A DNA stretch of 53,672 nucleotides from Clostridium polyendosporum (GCF_018332455.1 NZ_BOPZ01000026.1:1-53672), one strand, 5' to 3'. Numbered from the stretch's first letter, positions 17,833-25,354 are shown. Translations and numbers: made by a program. The notes: generated by a model from the letters alone, not told the origin.

Positions 17833-17885
17833 ATTCGAAGATTATTATAATTTATATATAAATTATGAAAGAAGAGGTAATTAAT

Positions 17886-18827
17886 ATGAGTAAAACAGTG
17901 AAAGATGTTGAATTAATGATAATCGGTTCAGGACCTGCTGGATTAACTGCTGCAATATATGCTGCAAGAGCAAAACTTAATGCCATACTTATTGAAAATG
18001 CAGTAGTTGGTGGTCAAGTAAGATCTAGTTATACAATAGAGAATTATCCTGGGTTTAAGTCAGTAGAAGGGGGAAAGCTTGCAGATCTAATGCAGGAACA
18101 AGCTTTAATATTAGGTGCAAATATAGATGAATTTGATATGGTAGAGAAAGTATATCTTTCAGAGAATGAAAAGATTATAGAAACTACAAATTATACGTAT
18201 CATCCTGAGGCAGTAATAATTTCTACAGGAGCTACTCCAAAGAAACTTCCTATACCTAATGAAGAACAATTTGAAGGTAAGGGAATTCACTATTGTGCAG
18301 TATGTGATGGAGCTTTGTATGAAGGTAAGGTAGTAGGTGTAGTTGGGGGAGGAAACTCTGCATTAGAAGAAGCCCTATTCCTAGCTAGGTTTGCTTCAAA
18401 AGTAATAATCATAAGAAGATATGATTATTTTAAAGGAGAAGCTGCTACTTTAGAACAAGTGAAGAATAATCCGAAGATTGAAATTATGTACAATTATGAT
18501 TTAGTAAAAGTAAATGGTAGTAATTTTGTTGAAAAAGCAATAGTAAGAAATACTCAAACAGGAGAGAAAATGGATATAGCATTATCAGCCGTTTTTGGAT
18601 ATATAGGGACAGAACCAAAGACAGAGCTATTTAAAAATTATATAGATCTTAATGATCAAGGATATATAAAAACTGATGAGAATATGAGAACAAATATTAA
18701 AGGCGTTTATGGAGCTGGAGACGTAAGAGATAAGAAGTTTAGGCAAATAACAACTGCAGTAGCAGATGGAACAATAGCTGCATTGGATGCTGAAAAGTAC
18801 ATTGTTGAAAAGAAAAGAGGAAAATAG
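17886..18827 (+). CDS. Thioredoxin-reductase-like flavoprotein
   Basis: 313 residues from the ATG seven bases after AGAGG. The FAD domain starts IIGSGPAGLTAA (12-23). The redox centre is CAVC (137-140) followed by DG, and the second dinucleotide motif is GGGNSALEEAL (154-164). Classic NADPH-dependent TrxR has HRR followed by an Arg for the 2'-phosphate; here the site reads IRRYDYFKG (176-184), so the His and final Arg are lost. The canonical GGGDSA is GGGNSA. This raises the possibility of another electron donor, such as ferredoxin in the clostridial FFTR group; that is inference. It is followed 45 bases later by gapN. Confidence 0.85.
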   Translation: MSKTVKDVELMIIGSGPAGLTAAIYAARAKLNAILIENAVVGGQVRSSYTIENYPGFKSVEGGKLADLMQEQALILGANIDEFDMVEKVYLSENEKIIETTNYTYHPEAVIISTGATPKKLPIPNEEQFEGKGIHYCAVCDGALYEGKVVGVVGGGNSALEEALFLARFASKVIIIRRYDYFKGEAATLEQVKNNPKIEIMYNYDLVKVNGSNFVEKAIVRNTQTGEKMDIALSAVFGYIGTEPKTELFKNYIDLNDQGYIKTDENMRTNIKGVYGAGDVRDKKFRQITTAVADGTIAALDAEKYIVEKKRGK

Positions 18828-18872
18828 ACTTAATAAAAGCATATTCAATTTCAGAAGTATGGGGGGATATAT

Positions 18873-20333
18873 ATGTTTAGTAGTTTATGCTGTGAAAATA
18901 AAGTTTATAAAAATTTAGTAAATGGACAGTGGATCGACAGTAACACAGGTAATTTAATTGAAATATTTTCTCCGGTAGATGATTCAATTGTAGGTAAGAT
19001 TCAAGCTATGAGTAAGAAAGAAGTAGATTTTGCAATCGAAAATGCAAAGGAAGCTCAAAAATCATGGAGAACCATTCCTGTAAACAAAAGAGCACAGATA
19101 CTTTATAGAGCAGCAGAACTTTTAGAAGAAAAAACTAATGATATCGCTGAAATTATGATGAGAGAAATAGCTAAGGATAAAAAAAGTGCAGTTTCTGAAG
19201 TTCAAAGAACTGCAGATTATATAAGGTTTACTGCTGATGCAGCAAAGAGTATGGAAGGGGAAACTATACCAGCAGATAGTTTCCCTGGTTTCAACAGAAG
19301 TAAGATTTCTGTTGTCACAAGAGAGCCTTTAGGTGTGGTTCTTGCAATCTCACCATTTAATTATCCAGTTAATTTATCAGCCTCAAAGATTGCTCCAGCA
19401 CTAGTTGCTGGAAATAGCATAGTACTAAAGCCAGCAACTCAAGGCTCCATTTCAGCTCTTTACCTAGCAAGAGTATTTCAAGAAGCAGGACTTCCGGCTG
19501 GAGTATTTAATACAATAACAGGGAGAGGAATTGAAATAGGCGATTACTGTGTTACGCATCCATCTGTAGACTTCATAAACTTCACAGGTAGTACAGAGAT
19601 AGGTAAGAGAATATCTCAGATTTCAACTATGAAGCCTCTACTTATGGAACTTGGAGGGAAGGATGCTGCTATAGTTTTAGAGGATGCTGATTTAGAACTT
19701 GCTGCAAAGAATATCGTTGCAGGGGCATATTCTTATTCAGGTCAGAGATGTACTGCTGTTAAAAGGATATTAGTTGTTGACTCTGTAGCTAATGTACTTG
19801 TAAAAAAGTTAAAGTTTAAGATTGAAAAGCTTAAAGTTGGAAATCCTCTTCAGGAACAGGTAGATATAGTGCCGCTTATAAATGTAAAAGCTGCTGACTT
19901 TGTTGAAGGATTAATGAAGGAAGCACAGGAAAAAGGTGCTAAGTTAATTATAGGGGGAAGGAGAGAGGGTAATATCATTTATCCAACACTATTTGATAAT
20001 GTAACTTTAGACATGAGATTAGCTTGGGAAGAACCTTTTGGGCCTATACTGCCAATCATAAGAATTAAAGATAGAGATGAGGGTATAGCCATTGCTAATA
20101 AGTCAGAATATGGCCTTCAAGCTTCAGTATTTACGAAGGATATAAACTCGGCTTTTTATATTGCCGATAAGCTTGAAGTTGGAACTGTTCAGGTAAACAA
20201 TAAGACGGAGAGAGGACCAGACCACTTCCCATTCCTAGGAGTTAAGTCTTCAGGAATAGGAACTCAGGGAATAAGATATTCAATAGAAGCAATGAGCAGA
20301 CCTAAAGCTATTGTAATTAATATAGGGGATTAA
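18873..20333 (+). CDS. gapN: NADP-dependent non-phosphorylating glyceraldehyde-3-phosphate dehydrogenase
   Basis: 486 residues of the aldehyde dehydrogenase superfamily, similar in length and layout to streptococcal GapN, which oxidises glyceraldehyde 3-phosphate directly to 3-phosphoglycerate and yields NADPH without ATP. Active-site elements are SPFNYPVN (Asn163), VLKPATQ (cofactor Lys186), MELGGKDA (general base Glu259) and GQRCTAVKR (nucleophile Cys293). The substrate assignment rests on overall similarity, and another aldehyde is possible. It starts at ATG behind GGGGGGATAT. It probably shares the promoter and CsoR-like dyad of the preceding flavoprotein, which links NADPH supply and thiol redox. 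Confidence 0.85.
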   Translation: MFSSLCCENKVYKNLVNGQWIDSNTGNLIEIFSPVDDSIVGKIQAMSKKEVDFAIENAKEAQKSWRTIPVNKRAQILYRAAELLEEKTNDIAEIMMREIAKDKKSAVSEVQRTADYIRFTADAAKSMEGETIPADSFPGFNRSKISVVTREPLGVVLAISPFNYPVNLSASKIAPALVAGNSIVLKPATQGSISALYLARVFQEAGLPAGVFNTITGRGIEIGDYCVTHPSVDFINFTGSTEIGKRISQISTMKPLLMELGGKDAAIVLEDADLELAAKNIVAGAYSYSGQRCTAVKRILVVDSVANVLVKKLKFKIEKLKVGNPLQEQVDIVPLINVKAADFVEGLMKEAQEKGAKLIIGGRREGNIIYPTLFDNVTLDMRLAWEEPFGPILPIIRIKDRDEGIAIANKSEYGLQASVFTKDINSAFYIADKLEVGTVQVNNKTERGPDHFPFLGVKSSGIGTQGIRYSIEAMSRPKAIVINIGD

Positions 20334-20381
20334 CGAAATGTAAATTAGTCATTTTGTCGCACACTTATTATATAAAAAGGT

Positions 20382-20414
20382 AAAACAGCACCTCACCGGC
20401 TGCTGTTTTATTTT
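20382..20414 (+). terminator. Terminator after gapN
   Basis: AAAACAGCA pairs with TGCTGTTTT across a 10-base loop and is followed by ATTTTG. The next 150 bases up to the leftward gene hold nothing recognisable. Confidence 0.85.
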
Positions 20415-20565
20415 GAGTAAATGCTTATATATTTTTAGGGCTCTTAATAGCGCAGTTTGCATGTGATTCATGAATTTCTATATTTGATGGATATCTGGCA
20501 ATATTAATGAATGAAGTTATAAAGTTAATAATTTTCAAGAATTTTAAGTATTTTAATAGAATTAA

Positions 20566-20946
20566 TTATCTATACCTACTCCAGTATTTTTCTGCCTCTA
20601 CTTCTAATTTAGCAAGCCTTGTGTAGTAATCTGGGAATTCATTTAAATGAGCCAAAGCAATTTTGCCAGTTATAATAGGATCATCATTTGTAACATTAGT
20701 TGCAGCATCTTTTTTACCATGCTCTAGTTCTACATCTAATCCCATTCTAAATTGTTCTATATCAAACTTACTAAAATCAATATTTAGCTGTTTAGCTATT
20801 TCAATGGCTTCTTCTGTAGTAAATGTTGTTTTAGAAATTTCTGAATTGATTGCAAATCTATAAGGTATTAGCATTTTGTCTGGTACATAGTAAAAGTATA
20901 TTGGAATAAGTCGTACTACACAAGCAGGATATATTAATTGATACAT
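20566..20946 (-). CDS. DUF5661-like protein of unknown function
   Basis: 126 residues from the ATG that follows GGAGG by six bases; an ATG four codons earlier overlaps that ribosome-binding site. The central and C-terminal part is strongly patterned: FTTEEAIEIAKQLNIDFSKF, then EQFRMGLDVELEHG, then TNVTNDDPIITGKIALAHLNE and PDYYTRLAKLE. This matches what I recall of the DUF5661 family, often seen in clostridia, which has no known function. No membrane segment. It is read leftward as a single gene. The N-terminal 35 residues are hydrophobic and differ in style from the rest. Confidence 0.72.
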   Translation of the reverse strand: MYQLIYPACVVRLIPIYFYYVPDKMLIPYRFAINSEISKTTFTTEEAIEIAKQLNIDFSKFDIEQFRMGLDVELEHGKKDAATNVTNDDPIITGKIALAHLNEFPDYYTRLAKLEVEAEKYWSRYR

Positions 20947-21096
20947 AAGTTCCTCCATTAGTTATTAAAATATAGTCTATTTTATGCATAATTAATAATA
21001 TTTGATAGTAGCTTTATCAAATATAAAGGAAGTTTTATACCTACATATTTCTAGTTTAGGAAGATGGAAGAAGTAGACCATATGATGAGTATAAAG

Positions 21097-21134
21097 AAGA
21101 AGCAAGTAGGAACGTAAGTAGCTACTTGCTTCTT
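21097..21134. other. Long hairpin upstream of the carbonic anhydrase gene
   Basis: AAGAAGCAAGTAG pairs perfectly over 13 bp with CTACTTGCTTCTT across a 12-base loop. It lies between divergent genes, so it terminates neither annotated gene. It may end an unrecognised transcript or be a leftover repeat. Confidence 0.5.
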
Positions 21135-21176
21135 TATAGATATTATAATACAGATATTTTTTAATATTTTGAAAAA

Positions 21177-21206
21177 TTAACATAATGTTAACTTTAGTGG
21201 TATAAT
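21177..21206 (+). promoter_or_regulatory. Carbonic anhydrase promoter with overlapping palindrome
   Basis: TTAACA (21177-21182) and TATAAT (21201-21206) are 18 bp apart. The perfect palindrome TTAACATAATGTTAA (21177-21191) covers the -35 box, which suggests a repressor site. Confidence 0.55.
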
Positions 21207-21245
21207 TTATAAAAAAATATAATATCTTACGGGGGTTATTTATCT

Positions 21246-22001
21246 ATGAAGAAAAATGTATTATTAAAAAAACTAACGGTTGCTTTAGTTGCTGGATTAT
21301 TGTCTGTTGGAGTTTTAAGTGGTTGTAGTAATAAAGAAACTAAATCTATTCAAACTGAAAAAGAAACAAATGTTATTGCTACACATGATGACAATCTTCA
21401 CAAAGATAAAGTTACTGCTGGAGAAGCAGAAAAAGCTATCATAGAAGGTAATAAAAGATTTGTATCTGGAAAGCTTGCGAATAAAGATTTATCATCAGAA
21501 GTGCGTAAAGATCTTTCTAAAAATGGACAACACCCTTTTGCTGTAGTATTAACTTGTTCTGATTCAAGAGTTGCTCCAGAATTAGTATTTGATCAAGGGT
21601 TAGGTGACTTGTTTGTTATTCGTGACGCTGGAAACGTAGTTGATGCTATTGAGACAGGAAGTGTAGAATATGCTGTTGAACATTTAAATGTTCCACTAGT
21701 TGTTGTATTAGGTCATGAAAAATGCGGTGCTGTACAAGCAACTATTGAAGGTGGAGAAGCTACTCCAGACATTGAAGTAATGATAAATAAAATTAAACCA
21801 TCTTTAGATAAAATAAAAGTAGAGAATAAAGATGCAAAACAAGAAGAAATAGCTTCAATGGTTGAAGATGAAAATGCAAAAGAAACTGTTAATGAATTAT
21901 TAAAAAGTTCTGCAATTAAACACCTAGTAGATTCAGGGAAATTAAAAGTGGTTGCAGCAAAGTACCATTTAGAATCTGGTGAAGTTGAGTTCTTAAAATA
22001 A
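21246..22001 (+). CDS. Exported beta-class carbonic anhydrase lipoprotein
   Basis: 251 residues. The N-terminus is a lipoprotein signal (basic MKKNVLLKK, hydrophobic stretch, lipobox LSGC with Cys27), so the mature protein should be anchored outside the membrane. A 30-residue polar linker leads to a beta-carbonic anhydrase domain. The zinc and active-site residues are all present: CSDSR (Cys104, Asp106, Arg108), HEKC (His157, Cys160) and GDLFVIRDAGNV. It interconverts CO2 and bicarbonate. Most bacterial beta enzymes are cytoplasmic, so surface location is the unusual point. It is a single gene with its own promoter and terminator. Confidence 0.9.
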   Translation: MKKNVLLKKLTVALVAGLLSVGVLSGCSNKETKSIQTEKETNVIATHDDNLHKDKVTAGEAEKAIIEGNKRFVSGKLANKDLSSEVRKDLSKNGQHPFAVVLTCSDSRVAPELVFDQGLGDLFVIRDAGNVVDAIETGSVEYAVEHLNVPLVVVLGHEKCGAVQATIEGGEATPDIEVMINKIKPSLDKIKVENKDAKQEEIASMVEDENAKETVNELLKSSAIKHLVDSGKLKVVAAKYHLESGEVEFLK

Positions 22002-22027
22002 ATATAAATTATATTTGATATGTAAAG

Positions 22028-22070
22028 AAGCAAAACAGTACTTCAATAGGAGGTGCTGTTTTGCTTTTTT
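22028..22070 (+). terminator. Terminator after the carbonic anhydrase gene
   Basis: The 14-bp stem AAGCAAAACAGTAC pairs with GTGCTGTTTTGCTT (one G-T pair) and is followed by a T-run. Confidence 0.88.
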
Positions 22071-22072
22071 AC

Positions 22073-22111
22073 TTGTTGCTATTTAACAAAGTTAAGTCTA
22101 GCTAAGAGTAA
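22073..22111 (+). repeat. Dispersed hairpin element, copy 2 of 5 (covarying stem)
   Basis: TTGTTGCT precedes the core ATTTAA-CAAAG-TTAAGT (22081-22097), followed by CTAGCTAAGAG. Compared with copy 1, both stem arms have changed while pairing is kept (ATTTAA with TTAAGT, including one G-T pair). Confidence 0.65.
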
Positions 22112-22232
22112 AAGTATTTGATTTAAACGTTAGTTATTTTAAGTAAAGATTATTGAAGAAATTGATGAGTAGGTATTTTAAAAAATATAGAAATTAATTA
22201 GGATATATTTAAGAGAAATTTGTAATAATATT

Positions 22233-22491
22233 TTTGTTCACTTTAGATTAACACCAACTAAAGAACAAGAAATAATGTTAAACAGGACCTTTTGTTCTTG
22301 TAGGTTCGTATATAATTATTATGTTGGAAAGAAGATAGAACTATATAAAGTGAAGGCGACACTATGTCTTATGTTGAATGTGCTAAATTGGAGTTAAGCT
22401 TGTGGAGATAGTAGATTGAAGTATAGAGGAGGCGGGAAGTCTCATCACCTTGGGGCAAGGTAAGTTTACCAACATAGTAGGTAGGAGATAA
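22233..22491 (+). pseudogene. Decayed IS200/IS605-type tnpB (OrfB) remnant
   Basis: Three fragments of a TnpB-like protein survive in different frames. From 22242 the frame reads FRLTPTKEQEIMLNRTFCSC, then RFVYNYYVGKKIELYK, the typical TnpB N-terminus. After a frameshift, MSYVECAKLELSLWR (22364-22408) continues it before a stop. From 22426 the frame reads EEAGSLITLGQGKFTNI, like a TnpB C-terminus, with stop TAA at 22489-22491. The catalytic RuvC and zinc-finger centre is deleted. There is no tnpA and no complete ends, so the element is dead. The tail supplies the ribosome-binding site for the next gene. Confidence 0.82.
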
Positions 22492-22493
22492 AT

Positions 22494-23375
22494 ATGAGTA
22501 CTAATTTAAGAAATTCTCTTGAAAAATCCATAAGAGCTTTAAGTAATGTAATAAGAGATATATTTAGAAAAATACCATATCTGTTTTTTGTAGTTGCTTG
22601 GAGTATTTATAGGATAGTTAATGAGTATTTTAATACAGTTGGACATAAACAGTTTATATTATGTCTACTTATTTTTGTAGTATCAGTTGGAATTTATGCA
22701 AAAAACAAGAATATATCTGAAACTATGTTAACATTTATGATAGGTGTATTGACTGTGTTCACTATTGATTGGGAAGAGGCAGATTTTAGATTGTTTATGT
22801 TGTTTTATTTGGTGTTTAATTTAATGATTTTCGTCATTGGCAGTATTAATTTGGCTGTTAAAAAGGATAATATTTTAATACAGGCAGCTAATAGTCTATG
22901 TAATGATTCTAACTACGATGAGATACACAGAAAATTAAATAAAATATTTGATAAGTCTACACCTAATAATCAATTAGCGCCCATTGAAAGAGCTGAAGCA
23001 ATAAGGTTTCTAGCTTTTAGAAGAGTAGATATAGATGATATGTTGAAAGCTTTATCATCTATAGAAATTATTAAAACGGTATGGGAAATTGATTTAAATA
23101 AAGCCTGCAATGTATTCTATATATTATATGTATTTAGCTATAACCACTTTCCACATAAAAATCCATCAAAAAATACTATTGAACTCTTTAACAAAATTCT
23201 TACAATATCATTACCTCCAGAACAGTTTTTTGAATTATTTTTAAAAACAAAGAAAAAGATAATTTCAGATGAAATGGATTTTGACACATATATTAAAAAA
23301 ATAAAAGAATTAGCTATTAATGGGATGGATTCCTGTGAAATAATTGAAGAACTTAGAAAACCCCATGAAGAATGA
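22494..23375 (+). CDS. Integral membrane protein of unknown function
   Basis: 293 residues, not recognised. A basic amphipathic N-terminus (to about 27) is followed by about four hydrophobic segments: near 28-44, 54-68, 76-92 and 97-117. The remaining ~175 residues are soluble and helical, with ERAEAIRFLAFRRVDIDDML and paired-helix patterns. It starts at ATG three bases after the stop of the tnpB remnant; the ribosome-binding site AGGTAGGAG lies inside that remnant, so expression may depend on transcription through it. Codon use and base composition look like the neighbours. Its terminator overlaps the stop codon. Confidence 0.65.
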   Translation: MSTNLRNSLEKSIRALSNVIRDIFRKIPYLFFVVAWSIYRIVNEYFNTVGHKQFILCLLIFVVSVGIYAKNKNISETMLTFMIGVLTVFTIDWEEADFRLFMLFYLVFNLMIFVIGSINLAVKKDNILIQAANSLCNDSNYDEIHRKLNKIFDKSTPNNQLAPIERAEAIRFLAFRRVDIDDMLKALSSIEIIKTVWEIDLNKACNVFYILYVFSYNHFPHKNPSKNTIELFNKILTISLPPEQFFELFLKTKKKIISDEMDFDTYIKKIKELAINGMDSCEIIEELRKPHEE

Positions 23376-23412
23376 TAACTATGCGAGGTTAACAATCTTC
23401 AAGGGTTTTTTT
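23357..23412 (+). terminator. Terminator overlapping the 3' end of the membrane protein gene
   Basis: AAAACCC and TGAAGA on the left pair with TCTTCA and GGGTTTT on the right (one or two mismatches), followed by a run of T. The left arm lies within the last codons of the gene. Confidence 0.7.
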
Positions 23413-23424
23413 AAATCTATAGAT

Positions 23425-23517
23425 TTAAGCTCCTAACATCTTTAATATACAATTAGCTAAATCTAATCCAGTATGTCCACACATATGGATACATTGTGCT
23501 AATGCTAAACCAGCCAT
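23425..23517 (-). CDS. 30-residue Cys/His-rich small peptide (unrecognised)
   Basis: A short leftward open frame: MAGLALAQCIHMCGHTGLDL followed by ANCILKMLGA and a stop. The case for a real gene is the near-perfect ribosome-binding site, GGGAGGTGAGG ending two bases before the ATG. The composition is also unusual: three Cys (9, 13, 23) and two His (11, 15) in 30 residues, an otherwise hydrophobic amphipathic helix, and an internal echo (LAQCI and LANCI). It could bind a metal or haem, sit in the membrane, or be a secreted or signalling peptide. I do not recognise the family. It faces the membrane protein gene and is divergent from the efflux operon. Confidence 0.6.
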   Translation of the reverse strand: MAGLALAQCIHMCGHTGLDLANCILKMLGA

Positions 23518-23666
23518 TACCTCACCTCCCAAAGCAGTTTGTATTATTAAATATAACTGATAAATGTGGAGATAATATGGATATTTTTGAAAGTCTTATT
23601 ATAATGAATGAGGTTTGAATGCATGACTTAGCTATAGAAGCGGAATTTCTTTATATAATAAGCTTA

Positions 23667-23706
23667 TTTGCTATCATTTCACGAAATAAAATATGACTGA
23701 AGCTTA
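23667..23706 (+). repeat. Dispersed hairpin element, copy 3 of 5 (degenerate)
   Basis: TTTGCTATC precedes the core ATTTCA-CGAAA-TAAAAT (23676-23692). The right arm has decayed, so the stem is weaker than in the other copies. Confidence 0.55.
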
Positions 23707-23746
23707 GTACGTTATTATTTAATAGATAAATCATATTGTATAGTTA

Positions 23747-23788
23747 TTGACAATTACTTACATTGAGAATAAAGTGGAGGTAAGTAAT
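23747..23788 (+). promoter_or_regulatory. Efflux operon promoter with 36-bp operator-like inverted repeat
   Basis: TTGACA (23747-23752) and TAAAGT (23770-23775) are 17 bp apart. ATTACTTAC (23753-23761) and GTAAGTAAT (23780-23788) are perfect 9-bp inverted arms separated by 18 bp, spanning the spacer, the -10 box and the start point. This suits a TetR-type repressor; no regulator gene is adjacent. Confidence 0.55.
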
Positions 23789-23814
23789 CACTCATTTTCT
23801 TAGGAGGTATTATA

Positions 23815-24555
23815 ATGAGTAAAAAAGTCATCTTAGTTTTATCGTTAATATTTACGTTTAGTTTAACTGCCTGTAGTAACGGAATAAGTGCAGATGAAAA
23901 TGTATACAGTGGTACTGTAGAGTCTGAAAGTTTTAATGTATCTGCAGAAGTAGGAGGAAGGATTTCTGATATCAATATAAGTGAAGGCAGTTTAATTAAA
24001 GCAGGAGAAAAAATAGCTCAAATTGATCCTAAATTTTACGAACTTCAAAAAGCACAGGCTGAAGGAGCACTTAAAATAGCAAAGGCAAAGCAGGCTGAGG
24101 TTCCTGGTAATGCAAGAGATACACTTAAGGATCAGGCTCAAGGGGCAGTGGAACAGACACAGGCAGCTGTTGATTTAGCTCAACTGCATATTGATAAGAC
24201 ATCAATAACTGCTGCTGTAGAAGGTGTAGTCACAGAAGTTTTTGTTCATAAGGGTGAGTTAGTGTCATCAGGAATGAATATAGCGAAGTTTAGAGATAAC
24301 AAAAATAAGTACGTAAAGATATATGTAGAAGAGAGTAAGAGAAATAAAATAACAGTTGGTAATAGTTTAGATATTAAAATAAATGATAAAACTGAAAAAG
24401 GCAAGATAATATATGTTTCACCAGAATCTGAATTTACTCCTACAAATGTTGAGACAAGGGATGAGAAGGAAAAAACATTATTTGAGGTTAAGGTAAAGTT
24501 TGAAGGTAATAGTGAAACGATACCAGGAATGATGGTAGATGTAAATTTACAATAG
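23815..24555 (+). CDS. HlyD/YbhG-type membrane fusion lipoprotein of an ABC efflux system
   Basis: 246 residues. A lipoprotein signal ends in LTAC (Cys20). Then comes a biotinyl-lipoyl-like half (YSGTVESESFNVSAEVGGRI...GEKIAQIDPKFYE), a short helical hairpin of about 55 residues rich in Ala, Gln and Lys, the returning lipoyl half (SITAAVEGVVTEVFVHKGELV) and a beta-barrel domain. This is the layout of RND/ABC adaptor proteins. In a Gram-positive cell it would be held on the outer membrane face and work with the two following ABC genes. It starts at ATG behind AGGAGG. Confidence 0.85.
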   Translation: MSKKVILVLSLIFTFSLTACSNGISADENVYSGTVESESFNVSAEVGGRISDINISEGSLIKAGEKIAQIDPKFYELQKAQAEGALKIAKAKQAEVPGNARDTLKDQAQGAVEQTQAAVDLAQLHIDKTSITAAVEGVVTEVFVHKGELVSSGMNIAKFRDNKNKYVKIYVEESKRNKITVGNSLDIKINDKTEKGKIIYVSPESEFTPTNVETRDEKEKTLFEVKVKFEGNSETIPGMMVDVNLQ

Positions 24556-24566
24556 GAGTGATAGGA

Positions 24567-25352
24567 ATGAATGCCATTGAAGTTCAGGGATTAACAAAAA
24601 AGTTTGGAAGGTATACTGCAGTAGATCGTATAAGTTTTCAGGTACCAGAAGGCAAAATTTTTGGTTTTTTAGGACCTAATGGTTCAGGAAAATCTACCAC
24701 AATTAGAATGTTGTGTGGTGTACTTACTCCTACTAAAGGAAGTGCCAAAATATTAGGATATGATGTAAATACCAATGTAGATAAAATTAAGCAGAGTATA
24801 GGGTATATGTCTCAAAAGTTTAGTTTGTATGAGGATTTAACTGTTAATGAAAACTTAGATTTTTATGCTGGTATATATGGACTAACTAATAAAGAAAGGG
24901 AGGAAAGAAAAAAAGGCATAATTGCCATGGCAGGACTTGTTGGAAGAGAAAATATCTTAACTAGGAACTTATCAGGAGGATGGAAACAGAGAATTGCTTT
25001 GGGATGTGCATTAATTCATAAACCTAAGATTTTAATCTTAGATGAACCTACAGCAGGAGTAGACCCAGTTTCAAGAAGAGTTTTTTGGCAGATGATATTT
25101 ACTTTAGCTAAGCAGGGAATTACAGTACTGGTAACAACTCATTATATGGATGAAGCTGAATGCTGCGATAGCTTAGCATTTATATTCAACAGTAGGCTAA
25201 TAGCAGTTGGTACCCCTAGGGAATTAATTGAAAAGGAGAGGGTTAGTAACTTAGAGGACGTATTTATTAAATACGTTGAAAGAGAAACAAATCAAAAAAT
25301 ACAGTCTTCCTTTGAGGAGTTAAAGTTTTTAGTTGGAGAAGAGAGGGCTTAG
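24567..25352 (+). CDS. ABC transporter ATP-binding protein (YbhF-like, DrrA type)
   Basis: About 261 residues. Walker A is GPNGSGKST, the Q-loop follows (GYMSQKFSLYEDLT), the signature is NLSGGWKQR (W in place of the usual M/Q), and Walker B is ILILDEPTAGVDP with the H-loop THYMDEAE. DrrA/NatA-type ATPases power ABC-2 exporters for drugs, lipids or polysaccharides. The ATG at 24567 is preferred to a GTG at 24558 because the AGGAG lies nine bases before it. It is two bases from the permease gene, so the three genes form one tight operon. Confidence 0.92.
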   Translation: MNAIEVQGLTKKFGRYTAVDRISFQVPEGKIFGFLGPNGSGKSTTIRMLCGVLTPTKGSAKILGYDVNTNVDKIKQSIGYMSQKFSLYEDLTVNENLDFYAGIYGLTNKEREERKKGIIAMAGLVGRENILTRNLSGGWKQRIALGCALIHKPKILILDEPTAGVDPVSRRVFWQMIFTLAKQGITVLVTTHYMDEAECCDSLAFIFNSRLIAVGTPRELIEKERVSNLEDVFIKYVERETNQKIQSSFEELKFLVGEERA

Positions 25353-25354
25353 CT

